Shown here piece after piece: positions 51,293-60,096 of a stretch of DNA of 64,000 nt (position 1 is its first letter; each line of letters begins with the position of its first letter). The notes beneath the pieces were generated by a model. That model did not search any database, was not told the DNA's origin, and saw only the letters and a list, made by a program, of their open reading frames with translations. Position numbers and translations under genes: made by a program. Source of the stretch: Tessaracoccus rhinocerotis (GTDB taxonomy: Bacteria > Actinomycetota > Actinomycetes > Propionibacteriales > Propionibacteriaceae); contig NZ_VKKG01000001.1 in the NCBI RefSeq assembly GCF_007197885.1, positions 908,368 to 972,367 on the forward strand, read 5' to 3'.

Positions 51293-53166
51293 TGCACGAG
51301 AAAGTCGACCCTGAAGTGACCGCAACCCCGCTGGACCGCGTCGTCATCCGCTTCGCCGGGGACTCCGGAGACGGCATGCAGCTCACCGGCGACAGGTTCA
51401 CCGCCGACGCCGCCGCGCTCGGCAACGACTTCGCCACGCTGCCCAACTTCCCCGCCGAGATCCGCGCCCCGCAGGGCACCATCGCGGGCGTTTCCAGCTT
51501 CCAGCTGCACTTCGCCGACGACGACATCCGCACCCCCGGCGACCGGCCCGACGTCCTCGTCGCCATGAACCCGGCGTCGCTGAAGGCCAACGTGAACGAC
51601 CTGCGCCGCGATGGCCTGCTGATCGTCGACACCCACGACTTCACCCGGCGCAACCTCGCCAAGGTGGGCTACGCCGAGGACCCGCTGACCGACGGCTCGC
51701 TCGAGGACCACGAACTGCACCCGGTCGACCTGACCGGACTGGCGACGGCCGCAGTCGCGGAGTTCGGGCTCGGCCGCAAGGACGCCGCCCGGTCGAAGAA
51801 CATGGTGGCCCTTGGCCTGCTGACCTGGCTGTACTCCCGCCCGACGGATCCCACGCTGGAGTTCCTGGACCGGAAGTTCGGCGACAAGCCCGCGATCCGC
51901 GACGCCAACCGGGCCGCCTACCTGGCCGGCTACAACTATGGGGAGACCACCGAGGACTTCACCGTCCGCTACGAGGTCCGCCGCGCGCCCCTGCCGTCGG
52001 GCACCTACCGCCAGATCACCGGCAACAAGGCCCTCGCGCTCGGGCTGATGGCGGGAGCCGCGAAGTCCGGGCTGCCGCTGTTCCTGGGCGCCTACCCGAT
52101 CACCCCGGCCTCCGACGTGCTGCATGAGCTCTCGCGCCACAAGGACCACGGCGTCATGACCTTCCAGGCGGAGGACGAGATCGCGGCCGTCGGGGCGGCG
52201 CTGGGTGCGAGCTACGGCGGGCACCTCGGCGTCACCGTTTCCTCCGGTCCGGGCATGGCCCTCAAGAGCGAGTTCATTTCGCTGGCGCTGATGCTCGAGC
52301 AGCCCCTGGTGGTGGTGGACGTGCAGCGGGCGGGGCCGTCGACGGGCATGCCCACCAAGACCGAGCAGGCAGACCTGCTGCAGTCGGTGTTCGGGCGCCA
52401 CGGGGAGGCCCCCGTCCCGGTGCTGGCCGCGCAGTCCCCCGGCGACTGCTTCGACGTCGCAGTGGAGGCCACCCGGATCGCGCTCGAGTACCGAACGCCC
52501 GTGATCGTGCTCTCCGACGGCTACCTCGCCAACGGAGCCGAGCCGTGGCGCGTGCCCGACCTCGCGGCGCTGCCCCAGATCCACCCCGACTTCGCCACCG
52601 AGCCAAACGGGCCCGACGGCAAGTTCCTGCCGTACCTGCGCGACGACAAGCTCGCCCGTCCCCTCGCCGTCCCCGGCACCCCCGGGCTCGAGAACCGGAT
52701 CGGCGGAATCGAGAAGGCCGACGGCACCGGCACCATCTCCTACGACCCGGCCAACCACGAACTGATGGTCGGGCTGCGGCAGGCCAAGGTCGACGGCATC
52801 GCGGACTCCATCCCCGCCCTCGAGGTGGACGACCCCTCCGGCGAGGCCGACGTCCTGGTCATCGGCTGGGGATCCACCTGGGGGCCCATCGGGGCCACGG
52901 CGCGGCGCGTGCGTCGCAGGGGACGCAAGGTGGCCACTGTCCACCTGCGCCACCTCAATCCGTTCCCCCGCAACCTCGGGGACATCCTGCGCTCCTACGA
53001 GCGCGTGATCGCCCCCGAGATGAACCTGGGACAGTTGGCGCTGCTGCTGCGCGCCAAGTACCTCGTCGACGTCGAGCCCTATTCGCGCGTGCGTGGGCTG
53101 CCGATCTCGCCGTCGGAGTTCGAGGCCGACCTGCTGGACATCATCGACAGAAGGGATGAACGATGA
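51289..53166 (+). CDS. korA: 2-oxoacid:ferredoxin oxidoreductase, fused gamma-alpha subunit
   Basis: Larger subunit of the 2-oxoglutarate (or related) ferredoxin oxidoreductase. The 625-residue protein carries an N-terminal gamma domain (about 15-200; VVIRFAGDSGDGMQLTGDRF and NFPAEIRAPQGTIAGVSSFQLHF) fused to the alpha domain (about 225-600; GNKALALGLMAGAAKSGLPLFLGAYPITPASD and EDEIAAVGAALGASYGGHLGVTVSSGPGMALKSEF). YPITPASD matches the substrate-loop motif of KorA. No ferredoxin domain is fused. ATG 51289 overlaps the chelatase stop; ATG 51292 is possible. Confidence 0.9.
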   Translation: MMHEKVDPEVTATPLDRVVIRFAGDSGDGMQLTGDRFTADAAALGNDFATLPNFPAEIRAPQGTIAGVSSFQLHFADDDIRTPGDRPDVLVAMNPASLKANVNDLRRDGLLIVDTHDFTRRNLAKVGYAEDPLTDGSLEDHELHPVDLTGLATAAVAEFGLGRKDAARSKNMVALGLLTWLYSRPTDPTLEFLDRKFGDKPAIRDANRAAYLAGYNYGETTEDFTVRYEVRRAPLPSGTYRQITGNKALALGLMAGAAKSGLPLFLGAYPITPASDVLHELSRHKDHGVMTFQAEDEIAAVGAALGASYGGHLGVTVSSGPGMALKSEFISLALMLEQPLVVVDVQRAGPSTGMPTKTEQADLLQSVFGRHGEAPVPVLAAQSPGDCFDVAVEATRIALEYRTPVIVLSDGYLANGAEPWRVPDLAALPQIHPDFATEPNGPDGKFLPYLRDDKLARPLAVPGTPGLENRIGGIEKADGTGTISYDPANHELMVGLRQAKVDGIADSIPALEVDDPSGEADVLVIGWGSTWGPIGATARRVRRRGRKVATVHLRHLNPFPRNLGDILRSYERVIAPEMNLGQLALLLRAKYLVDVEPYSRVRGLPISPSEFEADLLDIIDRRDER

Positions 53167-54221
53167 CCACCCTCACCTCTGGCCCCACCCTCGGAGGCCT
53201 GGCCGGCGTGCCGCTGGCGATCGAACCGACCACCCGCAAGGACTTCGTCTCGGACCAGGAGGTGCGCTGGTGCCCCGGCTGCGGCGACTACGCCGTGCTG
53301 GCCGCCTTCCAGTCGCTGATGCCGAAGCTCGGGGTCAGGCGTGAGAACACTGTCATCATCTCCGGCATCGGCTGCAGTTCCCGGTTCCCCTACTACCTGG
53401 ACAGCTACGGCGTGCACTCCATCCACGGCCGGGCCCCGTCGCTGGCCACCGGTCTGGCGATGGCGCGCGAGGACCTGGCGGTGTGGGTGGTCACCGGCGA
53501 CGGCGACGCCCTGTCCATCGGCGGCAACCACCTGATCCACGCCCTGCGCCGCAACACCAACATCACGATCCTGCTGTTCAACAACCGGATCTACGGCCTC
53601 ACCAAGGGGCAGTACTCGCCCACCTCCGAGACGGGGAAGGTCACCAAGTCCACCCCGGCCGGATCGGTGTCCGCCCCGTTCAACCCGGTGAAGCTGGCGC
53701 TGGGTGCGGAGGCGACGTTCGTGGCGCGCACCGTCGACTCCAACCGTGCGCACCTGACCGAGGTGATGACGCGCGCCGTAGAGCACCGCGGCGCTTCGCT
53801 GGTCGAGATCTACCAGAACTGCCCGATCTTCAACGACGGCGTCTTCGACGGGTTGAAGGAGCCCGACTCGCCGGCCATCATCCCCCTGCGCGACGGCGAG
53901 CCGATCACCTTCGCCGGTGGCTCCCGCAGCGTGGTGCGCGACGCCGTCACCGGGCGCCTCGACGTGGTGCCGACGCATGAGGTCGGTGACCGCACCGTCG
54001 TCGTCCACGACGAGCGCTCCGACGACGTCGCCCAGGCGGTGGCGATCGCCTCACTGACCGACGACCAGGGCCTGAGCCAGTCTCCGATCGGCATCTTCCG
54101 CGACGTGGACCGCCCCGTCCACGACGACGCAGCCCGTGCCCAGGTCCGGATGCCGGACCCCGCCGACCGCGCTGCCCACCTGCAGTCCCTGATCACGGGC
54201 ACCGACACCTGGACCGCCTGA
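53163..54221 (+). CDS. korB: 2-oxoacid:ferredoxin oxidoreductase, beta subunit
   Basis: TPP- and [4Fe-4S]-binding subunit of the same enzyme. The 352-residue protein has CPGCGDY (Cys37, Cys40), ISGIGCSSRFPYYL, the TPP motif GDGDALSIGGNHLIHALRRN through FNNRIYGLTKGQYSPT, and a conserved NCPIFND near the cluster. ATG 53163 overlaps korA as ATGA. It is the last gene of the sulfate-reduction operon and is followed by the repeat arrays. Confidence 0.92.
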   Translation: MTTLTSGPTLGGLAGVPLAIEPTTRKDFVSDQEVRWCPGCGDYAVLAAFQSLMPKLGVRRENTVIISGIGCSSRFPYYLDSYGVHSIHGRAPSLATGLAMAREDLAVWVVTGDGDALSIGGNHLIHALRRNTNITILLFNNRIYGLTKGQYSPTSETGKVTKSTPAGSVSAPFNPVKLALGAEATFVARTVDSNRAHLTEVMTRAVEHRGASLVEIYQNCPIFNDGVFDGLKEPDSPAIIPLRDGEPITFAGGSRSVVRDAVTGRLDVVPTHEVGDRTVVVHDERSDDVAQAVAIASLTDDQGLSQSPIGIFRDVDRPVHDDAARAQVRMPDPADRAAHLQSLITGTDTWTA

Positions 54222-54234
54222 GCCCACGGGCCGC

Positions 54235-54545
54235 TCCCGTTGGTCGAGTAGAACTGCGAGGACCCCCTCCCTCGCCGGTCGAGTAGCGCCGCGAGGAACG
54301 AGCAGCGCGTGTCGAGACCACACCCGGCAAGGTCTCGACACGGGCGCCGGGCGCCTACTCGACCAACGAGGTCCCCCGCCGGTCGAGTAGCGCCGCGAGG
54401 AAACCCTCCCCCGCCGGTCGAGTAGCGCCGCGAGGAACGAGCAGCGCGTGTCGAGACCACACCCGGCAAGGTCTCGACACGGGCGCCGGGCGCCCTACTC
54501 GACCAACGAGGTTCCCCGCCGGTCGCGTGTCGAGACCACACGCCT
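54235..54545. repeat. Dense array of GGTCGAGTAG / GTCTCGACAC palindromic repeats
   Basis: No gene is seen in this stretch apart from the last bases of the GIY-YIG gene. Many units in both orientations carry GGTCGAGTAGCGCCGCGAGG, GTGTCGAGACC and their complements. A block of about 105 bp around 54274-54378 is repeated almost exactly at about 54414-54520. Confidence 0.9.
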
Positions 54546-54837
54546 ACTCCGTCGTCCGGCGGTAGGCCGACCTCGACAACGCCGGCAGGTCCGCGAACCG
54601 ACCTTCGATCAGCGCCTGGCGTTTGGCCCGCGACCAGTTCTGAATCTTCTTCTCCAACTCGAACGCATCACCGACGTTCTCCGTCTCCGTCGCCCAGACC
54701 AATTTCACAGGCAGTAGACGTGCCGTGTAGGCAGCGCCTCTGCCTGACATGTGCTGTTCGACCCTTGCTTCCAGACTTCGGGTGCTTCCCACGTAGTAGG
54801 AACCATCACGGCACTCCAGCATGTATACCCACGGCAT
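54544..54837 (-). CDS. GIY-YIG nuclease-fold protein (UPF0213-like)
   Basis: A 97-residue protein with a complete GIY-YIG fold: VYMLECRDGSYYVGSTRSLEARVEQHMSG holds the Y-x-x-Y-V-G motif and the conserved Arg, and FELEKKIQNWSRAKRQALIEG supplies the Glu/Lys helix. Family members of this size are of unclear biological role. ATG 54837 is used because the motif begins right after it; the frame continues through repeat sequence but that is probably not translated. Repeat arrays flank both sides, and the TAG stop lies at the repeat boundary. Confidence 0.85.
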   Translation of the reverse strand: MPWVYMLECRDGSYYVGSTRSLEARVEQHMSGRGAAYTARLLPVKLVWATETENVGDAFELEKKIQNWSRAKRQALIEGRFADLPALSRSAYRRTTE

Positions 54838-54903
54838 GGGGTCGAGTGTCCTTCTCTGTGAGTCGAAACTCCAATGGGTGTCGTGCGGGCTGTGGATAAC
54901 CCT

Positions 54904-55048
54904 GGTCTCGACACGGGCGCTGGGCGCCCTACTCGACCAACGGGAACGCGGGGCGGGTCTCGACACGGGCGCGGAGCGCCCTACTCGACCAACGGGAACG
55001 CGGGGCGGGTCTCGACACGGGCGCGGAGCGCCCTACTCGACCAACGGG
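54904..55048. repeat. Three tandem 52-bp units of the same palindromic repeat family
   Basis: Units begin at 54904, 54956 and 55008, each starting GGTCTCGACACGGGCGC and containing CTACTCGACCAACGGGAA. The last unit supplies the stop codon of the truncated sialidase gene. Confidence 0.92.
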
Positions 55049-55434
55049 AAGCCGTTGGGGGCCGGCGACTGGCGAACCACCTGCTGGTCCAGCCAGGAGA
55101 CGCCGCCGTCGGTGGAGCGGCGCATCAACATCGCGATGTTGCTGGGCAGGTCAGCCATGCTGGGGCGCCCGTCGTAGAAGGCCAGCAGGTCACCGTTCGG
55201 GGCGACCGTCAGCGCGGGGGTGCGGTAGCGCAGCCAGCTCTCCCCCCGGTTTGCGAGCTCCACCAGTTCGAGGCCCTCGGCCAGTCCGTCGGCGGGTCTG
55301 GCCGTCTCCGCGGTGACGGGCTCGGCGGCCGCCCGGGGGATGGCGTCGGGCTGGATGGCCAGGCCGGTGGTGGCCAGGAGGGTGGCGACCACGCCGAGCA
55401 TCAGCGTTCGGGTGGAGCGGCGGGGTTTGCGCAT
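55033..55434 (-). pseudogene. Truncated exo-alpha-sialidase (N-terminal fragment)
   Basis: A 133-residue fragment with a full signal peptide (MRKPRRSTRTLMLGVVATLL), then the start of a sialidase propeller: LRYRTPALTVAPNGDLLAFYDGRP (RIP-like motif and active-site Arg/Asp) and RRSTDGGVSWLDQQVV (first Asp-box SxDGGxSW). Normal sialidases have 350 or more residues, four or five Asp boxes and the remaining Arg triad; all are absent. The frame ends with TAG provided by the 52-bp repeat. AGGAG before ATG 55434 is intact. Inactive as a sialidase; might still be secreted. Confidence 0.82.
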
Positions 55435-55518
55435 GGACGGACTCCTGGCATCGTTGCAACAGATTCCAAGCACCATAGAACAGACGTCCGACGTCTCCGC
55501 TTTCGCGTCCCGAACTGC

Positions 55519-56280
55519 TCAGTGGGGGTGTGCGCCGACGCTCAGGTCCAAGCCGGCAACGTCGCCCACCACGACGATCGCCGGCGGCCGCACGTCCGAG
55601 GCGGCGGTCCGGTCCGCGACGTCGGCGAGGGTGCCGCGGATCACCCGCTGCCCGGGCGTGGTGCCGTCCTCCACCACAGCGGCCGGGGTGCTCGGGGGCA
55701 GTCCGCCTGCCACCAGGGCCTCGGCTATCACCCCCAACTGCTTGACCCCCATCAGGATCACGAGGGTGAGACCCGACGCGGCCAGCGCCGCCCAGTCCAC
55801 GGTGCTGCGCGGGTCCGACGGCGCCACGTGCCCGCTGACCACGCAGAATCCCTGAGCGAGGCTGCGGTGCGTGACGGGGATGCCGGCGACGGCGGGCACC
55901 GACACCGCCGACGTCACTCCCGGCACCACCCGCACCGGGATCCCGGCGGCGGCACAGTGCTGCCACTCCTCGCCGCCGCGGCCGAAGACGTAGTTGTCCC
56001 CGCCCTTGAGCCGAACCACTCGACGGCCGGCGCGGGCGTGCTCCACCAGCAGCCGGTTGATCTCCTCCTGGGGGGTGAAGTGGCCGTGCGGGATCTTGCC
56101 GACGTTGACCACCTCCGCACCCTCGGGCGCCTCCGCGATCAGTTCGACCGGGCCCAGTCGGTCGTGCAGCAGCACGTCCGCCTGCCGGATTGCCTCCAGC
56201 CCGGCGACGGTGATCAGGCCGGGGTCCCCGGGCCCGCCGCCGACGAGGGTGACCGTCCCGGGCAGGATCTCGAACCTCAT
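55519..56280 (-). CDS. cobA: Uroporphyrinogen-III C-methyltransferase
   Basis: SAM-dependent methylation of uroporphyrinogen III to precorrin-2, leading to siroheme and cobamides. The 253-residue SUMT has VTLVGGGPGDPGLITVAGLEAI, ADVLLHDRLG, RLKGGDNYVFGRGGEEW, GVTSAVSVPAVAGIPVTHR and LTLVILMGVKQL. Monofunctional: no CysG fusion. ATG 56280 overlaps the upstream stop as ATGA, so it is coupled to the precorrin-2 dehydrogenase. Confidence 0.96.
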   Translation of the reverse strand: MRFEILPGTVTLVGGGPGDPGLITVAGLEAIRQADVLLHDRLGPVELIAEAPEGAEVVNVGKIPHGHFTPQEEINRLLVEHARAGRRVVRLKGGDNYVFGRGGEEWQHCAAAGIPVRVVPGVTSAVSVPAVAGIPVTHRSLAQGFCVVSGHVAPSDPRSTVDWAALAASGLTLVILMGVKQLGVIAEALVAGGLPPSTPAAVVEDGTTPGQRVIRGTLADVADRTAASDVRPPAIVVVGDVAGLDLSVGAHPH

Positions 56281-56762
56281 TCGGTGGCACCTCCGAGCGC
56301 TTCCGCGATGACGCCCAGCAGTCGCCGGGAGCGCTTCGGGTCACGGTTCCCGATCACGGCCACCGTCACGTCGTCGATGTTGCGGGTGGCGGGCGTCCAG
56401 GCGGATCCGGCGGGGGCGTCGTCGCAGCGGACGCAGAACGTGTGGCGCGCCTCGGCGCCGGCCGCGACCGCGGCGTTGACCTCCGTGGAGTCGGTGGCCG
56501 CCACCACGTACCAGGCGCCGTCCAGGTCCCCGTCGACGAACCTGCGGCGCCGCCAGGCGATCCGGCCCTCCGAGTCCAGGGCTGCGATCGCCGGCGTGGC
56601 CTCCGGGGCCACCACCCGCACGTGGGCGCCCACCTCGAGCAGCCGCCCGAGCCTGCGCTCGACCACCGCGCCCGCCCCCACCACGAGGACGTCCCGTCCG
56701 GCGAGCAGGAGGCCCGAGAGGTAGGCGGGCGAGCCGGACGGCGGCGGGCTTCCAGGCGACAT
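56277..56762 (-). CDS. Precorrin-2 dehydrogenase/sirohydrochlorin ferrochelatase-type domain protein
   Basis: NAD-dependent oxidation of precorrin-2 to sirohydrochlorin, corresponding to the N-terminal Met8/CysG-like domain. The 161-residue protein has AYLSGLLLAGRDVLVVGAGAVVERRLGRLLEVGAHVRVVAPEA, a Rossmann motif (VGAGAVV), AATDSTEVN and a truncated helical tail (DPKRSRRLLGVIAEAL). Because it is shorter than Met8, the iron-insertion step may need the CbiX-like protein in the sulfur operon. TAGACT lies 7 nt before ATG 56762, so the cobA operon is probably leaderless. Confidence 0.86.
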   Translation of the reverse strand: MSPGSPPPSGSPAYLSGLLLAGRDVLVVGAGAVVERRLGRLLEVGAHVRVVAPEATPAIAALDSEGRIAWRRRRFVDGDLDGAWYVVAATDSTEVNAAVAAGAEARHTFCVRCDDAPAGSAWTPATRNIDDVTVAVIGNRDPKRSRRLLGVIAEALGGATE

Positions 56763-56769
56763 GACCGAC

Positions 56770-56775
56770 AGTCTA
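56770..56775 (-). promoter_or_regulatory. Putative leaderless -10 box of the siroheme genes
   Basis: TAGACT on the minus strand, 7 nt before ATG 56762. Confidence 0.55.
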
Positions 56776-56826
56776 GTTCCGCGGCGCTGCACCACTTCGC
56801 GGTGCCCGCCGTGGGCAGTGACCCAC

Positions 56827-59595
56827 CTACCGACTGCCGCCCTCCCCCGACGGCCCGGAGCCCGGAGGCAGCCGCCGGCCGCGCGCGGCGAGCAGCGTCA
56901 CCAGTTCCACCCGGTGGCGCACTCCGAGCTTCGAGAAGATCCGCCCGAGGTGCGACTCCACCGTCTTGATGCTGACCACGAGCGTGCCCGCGATCTCCTT
57001 GTTGGTGTGGCCGGCCACCACCAGCCGCGCCACCGCCTCCTCCGCCGGCGTCAGCTTTTGGGCGTCCGACGCCGAGCGACGCAGCGCGCACAGCTGCAGC
57101 TCCATCCGCGCCTGCTCCGCGAACGGCGCGGCTCCCAGCTCGGTCAACCCGGCCAACGCCTCTTCCAGCAGCCCTGCCGCCTCGCGTCGTCGACCCTGCC
57201 TGCGGGTGAACGCACCGGCAGCCAGGAGGGCCCGGGCGTGCACGAAGGCCCCGCTGGCCCGAGCTCCGGGCTCGACGGCGCGGCGGTGCAGTTCCTCTGC
57301 CAGGGCGGTGTCCCCGACGGCGACGGCGTGGCCGGCGCGGACCCGCAGCAGGCCGGTCGCGGCGTGCGGGTCGTCGTCGAGCTCGGCCGACTCCAGCACG
57401 TCCCCGGCCTCGTCCGCCAAGCCGATGGCGAGCAGTGCCTCGGCCAGGTCCGCGCGCCAGGCGTGGACGCCCTCGGGGACGCCGCCCGCAGCCCCGGGCT
57501 CGGCCAGTGGCAGCAGCAGGCTGACCACCCGATCGGGGTCCCCCATCGCCAGGGCCATCCGCGCCCTGGCAAGTCTGGTCATCAGCCAACTGGGCAGGTT
57601 GCTGATGCCCTCGATCAGCGACTCGGCGCGCACGATGAAGGCCTCCGCCCGCTCGTACTCCCCACGCGCCGCGCAGACGTAGGCCCCGACCGCCAGCGTC
57701 ATCGGCGCCACCCTCGTGTCCCAGCCCTCGTCGACGAGGGCCAGGTCGGAGTCGGTGGTGGCCAGCACCGCTTCCCAGCGGCCGGTGCGGTAGTCAAGCT
57801 CGGCCTGCGCCAGCCGGGTGGTGGTGCGCAGCACCGCCGCGCCGCCGTCGGCCGGATCCCGCAGCCGCGTGAGCAGCTCGTCGGCCTGGCCGTGTCGTCC
57901 CGTCCAGAGCTCCGCCAGGGCGAGCCCGAGAGTGATGTCGGGCAGGCTGTCCGTGCCCTCGAACCTGCCGATGTGCCGCTGCAGGACCGACCGTACGCCT
58001 GCGAGGTCGTCCAGCAGAGCTCCGGCCGAGACCAGCACCGTGCCCGCGCACTCGAGCGCACCCTGGTCCGGATCCGCCGCCTCCAGTGCGCGGAGGGCCC
58101 AGGCGTGCGCCTCCTCGCCGGCCCCGGCGTCCATGTTCAGGTAGGCGAGCAGCTCAGCCGCCCCTGCCACCACCCGCGGGTCCGTGCCCGCCTCGTAGGC
58201 CCGTCCCAGCATCGACCTCGCCCGGGCGGGGTCGCCGAGCTGGGTCGCGAGGTGGCCCGCGACCAGCAGTTCGGCGGCCGACGGCTCCTCCTGCCGCTCA
58301 CGCTCGACGGCCTCGAGCACCTGCTGCGCCCACCGCACCTCCCCGATCCGCAACAGCTGCGCGGCGCCGCGCAACAGCAACTCCTGCCGCCGGGCCGGAG
58401 GCACGACCGCTGCCGCCAGCGTCAGGAGCCGGGCGGATGCGAGCACGGCACCGGAGGCCACCTGCTGCTCGGCGAGCTCGACGGCCTCGGCGGCGAGCTG
58501 GGCGTCGTGCTCGACGCTGGCCTGGAGCCTGTGCAGCATGGCCAGGACCGGGTCGCCCACCAGTTCGGAGGCGCGCTGCTGGAGGGCCAGGTGCTCGGCG
58601 AAGCCGATGGACTGTTGCACCGCCGAGCGCACCAGGGCGTGCTCGACGTCGACCAGGCGCCCCTGGCCCATCGACACCATCCGCAGCAGGCCGAGCTCGA
58701 TCCCACTGTCGATCGCCTCCGCGAGCGTCTCGCACCCGGTCATCGCCCGGAGCATCGGCAGCGGCGTCGGCGCCCCGACCACGGTGACGGCCGCCACGAC
58801 GGAGCGGACGTCGGCCTCGGCCTCGGTGTAGACGCGGCGAACCCAGTCGGTGAACGAGGCCGGGGCCGGCAGCGCCCCCTCGCCGGCCGAGAGCACCTCC
58901 CGGCTCAGCTCGGAGGCAAGCGCGACGATGAGCTGGGGGCTGCCCGCGGTGTGGGTGTGCAGTCGCTTGCCCGCCCGCGGGGTCAGTGGGATCCCCCGCG
59001 CCGCCATCAGCTGTCTCACCCCGTCCACCGAGAGCCCGTGCAGGTCGATGCGCTCGAGCCGCATCGGTCCCCTCAGTCGTTCGGGACCGTCGGGTCCACC
59101 GGGGGTGGGTCGCTGGGCGACGATGACCGCGACCCGCATGTGCTCGATCCGGCGCAGCAGGAACCGGATGCTCTGGCGGGAGGAATGGTCGCACCAGTGC
59201 GCGTCGTCGACCACCAGCAGCACCGTCGCCTCGCGGGCGCGCTCGGACAGCCGTCGCAAGAGTTCGACCGCCACGTGGTGGGGGCGGGTCTCCTCCTCCA
59301 GCCGGAACCCGCCAGCATCCGGCACGTCGTCGGAGAGGCGCAGCAACTGCTCGCTGATCGCGTGCTCGATCAGCTGCTCGGGGGCGTCGCACGTGACCCG
59401 CCACACCAGTCCGGGCCCGTCGTCACGGTCGTGGAAACGTGCGACGGCGGCATCGATCAGCGCGCTCTTCCCGGAACCCGCGGGTCCCTGTACCCAGACC
59501 AGGCTGGCCGTGCCGCGGGCCGCCTGCTCGAAGGCACGCTCGATGACGGCGAGTTCGGCATCCCTGCCGATCACTGCTGTGTCCACGTCGCCCAC
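56827..59595 (-). CDS. LuxR-family regulator with AAA-type ATPase domain (LAL type)
   Basis: A 922-residue transcription regulator. Walker A VQGPAGSGKSALIDAAV (about 35-51), Walker B TVLLVVDDAHWCD (about 125-137), then a long helical region with TPR-like repeats (about 350-820), and a C-terminal LuxR helix-turn-helix (about 858-915: LTPAEEAVARLVVAGHTNKEIAGTLVVSIKTVESHLGRIFSKLG). Large ATP-binding LuxR regulators often control carbohydrate or secondary metabolism, but the target cannot be read from this sequence. GTG 59595 is the upstream start; another GTG at 59586 would shorten it by three residues. Located between siroheme and transcarboxylase operons. Confidence 0.9.
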   Translation of the reverse strand: MGDVDTAVIGRDAELAVIERAFEQAARGTASLVWVQGPAGSGKSALIDAAVARFHDRDDGPGLVWRVTCDAPEQLIEHAISEQLLRLSDDVPDAGGFRLEEETRPHHVAVELLRRLSERAREATVLLVVDDAHWCDHSSRQSIRFLLRRIEHMRVAVIVAQRPTPGGPDGPERLRGPMRLERIDLHGLSVDGVRQLMAARGIPLTPRAGKRLHTHTAGSPQLIVALASELSREVLSAGEGALPAPASFTDWVRRVYTEAEADVRSVVAAVTVVGAPTPLPMLRAMTGCETLAEAIDSGIELGLLRMVSMGQGRLVDVEHALVRSAVQQSIGFAEHLALQQRASELVGDPVLAMLHRLQASVEHDAQLAAEAVELAEQQVASGAVLASARLLTLAAAVVPPARRQELLLRGAAQLLRIGEVRWAQQVLEAVERERQEEPSAAELLVAGHLATQLGDPARARSMLGRAYEAGTDPRVVAGAAELLAYLNMDAGAGEEAHAWALRALEAADPDQGALECAGTVLVSAGALLDDLAGVRSVLQRHIGRFEGTDSLPDITLGLALAELWTGRHGQADELLTRLRDPADGGAAVLRTTTRLAQAELDYRTGRWEAVLATTDSDLALVDEGWDTRVAPMTLAVGAYVCAARGEYERAEAFIVRAESLIEGISNLPSWLMTRLARARMALAMGDPDRVVSLLLPLAEPGAAGGVPEGVHAWRADLAEALLAIGLADEAGDVLESAELDDDPHAATGLLRVRAGHAVAVGDTALAEELHRRAVEPGARASGAFVHARALLAAGAFTRRQGRRREAAGLLEEALAGLTELGAAPFAEQARMELQLCALRRSASDAQKLTPAEEAVARLVVAGHTNKEIAGTLVVSIKTVESHLGRIFSKLGVRHRVELVTLLAARGRRLPPGSGPSGEGGSR

Positions 59596-59680
59596 CCCCG
59601 GGTGCTACACCCCTGTGGCCGGAATGTTAGCGGCTCGGCGGTCACCGGCGGTGGGGCCGGGAGCAGGCCGAAGCGCAAGA

Positions 59681-59712
59681 GGAGTCGACAGGGCCACAGC
59701 CCTGCCGACTCC
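59681..59712 (-). terminator. Transcarboxylase operon terminator
   Basis: GGAGTCGACAGGG pairs with CCCTGCCGACTCC (one mismatch) around CCACAG, just beyond the 1.3S gene stop at 59718. Confidence 0.75.
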
Positions 59713-59717
59713 CGGAC

Positions 59718-60077
59718 TCAGAACTCGATCAGCGCCTGGCCGCCCTGGACCGCCTCGCCGGGTGCGACGAGGATGCGTGCCACGGTGCCGGACGAGGGCG
59801 CGGTGATCTCGGTCTCCATCTTCATGGCCTCCAGGATCAGCATCACCTGCCCGGCCTCGATCTCGTCGCCCTCGGCGACGAGGATCCGTGCCACTGACCC
59901 GGCCAGCGGGGCGACGACGGCGTTGGAACTGACCGCCGACACCGAGGCCTTGGTGGGGATCTGGTTCGACCCGGCGTTGACGCCGATGATGATCGGCCCG
60001 AGGCCTTCGGGCTTCTCGTCCTCCACCTCGACGTCGATCTCGTACTCCGTCTGGTTGACGGTCACCTTCAGTTTCAT
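59718..60077 (-). CDS. Methylmalonyl-CoA carboxyltransferase 1.3S (biotinyl) subunit
   Basis: Biotin carrier of transcarboxylase, shuttling CO2 between the 12S and 5S active sites. The 119-residue protein has a flexible N-terminal linker starting MKLKVTVNQTEYEIDVEV and a biotinyl domain with VMLILEAMKMETEITAP, in which the biotinylated Lys is that of EAMKM. Length and sequence order match the propionibacterial 1.3S subunit. AGGAG precedes ATG 60077 by 8 nt. Confidence 0.96.
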   Translation of the reverse strand: MKLKVTVNQTEYEIDVEVEDEKPEGLGPIIIGVNAGSNQIPTKASVSAVSSNAVVAPLAGSVARILVAEGDEIEAGQVMLILEAMKMETEITAPSSGTVARILVAPGEAVQGGQALIEF

Positions 60078-60096
60078 CGTGGTTCTCCTGTGCTCA

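Noticed and set aside
54904..54966. N-terminal extension of the GIY-YIG protein through repeat DNA
   Set aside because: The extension consists of translated repeat sequence and ends abruptly where the family begins at ATG 54837.
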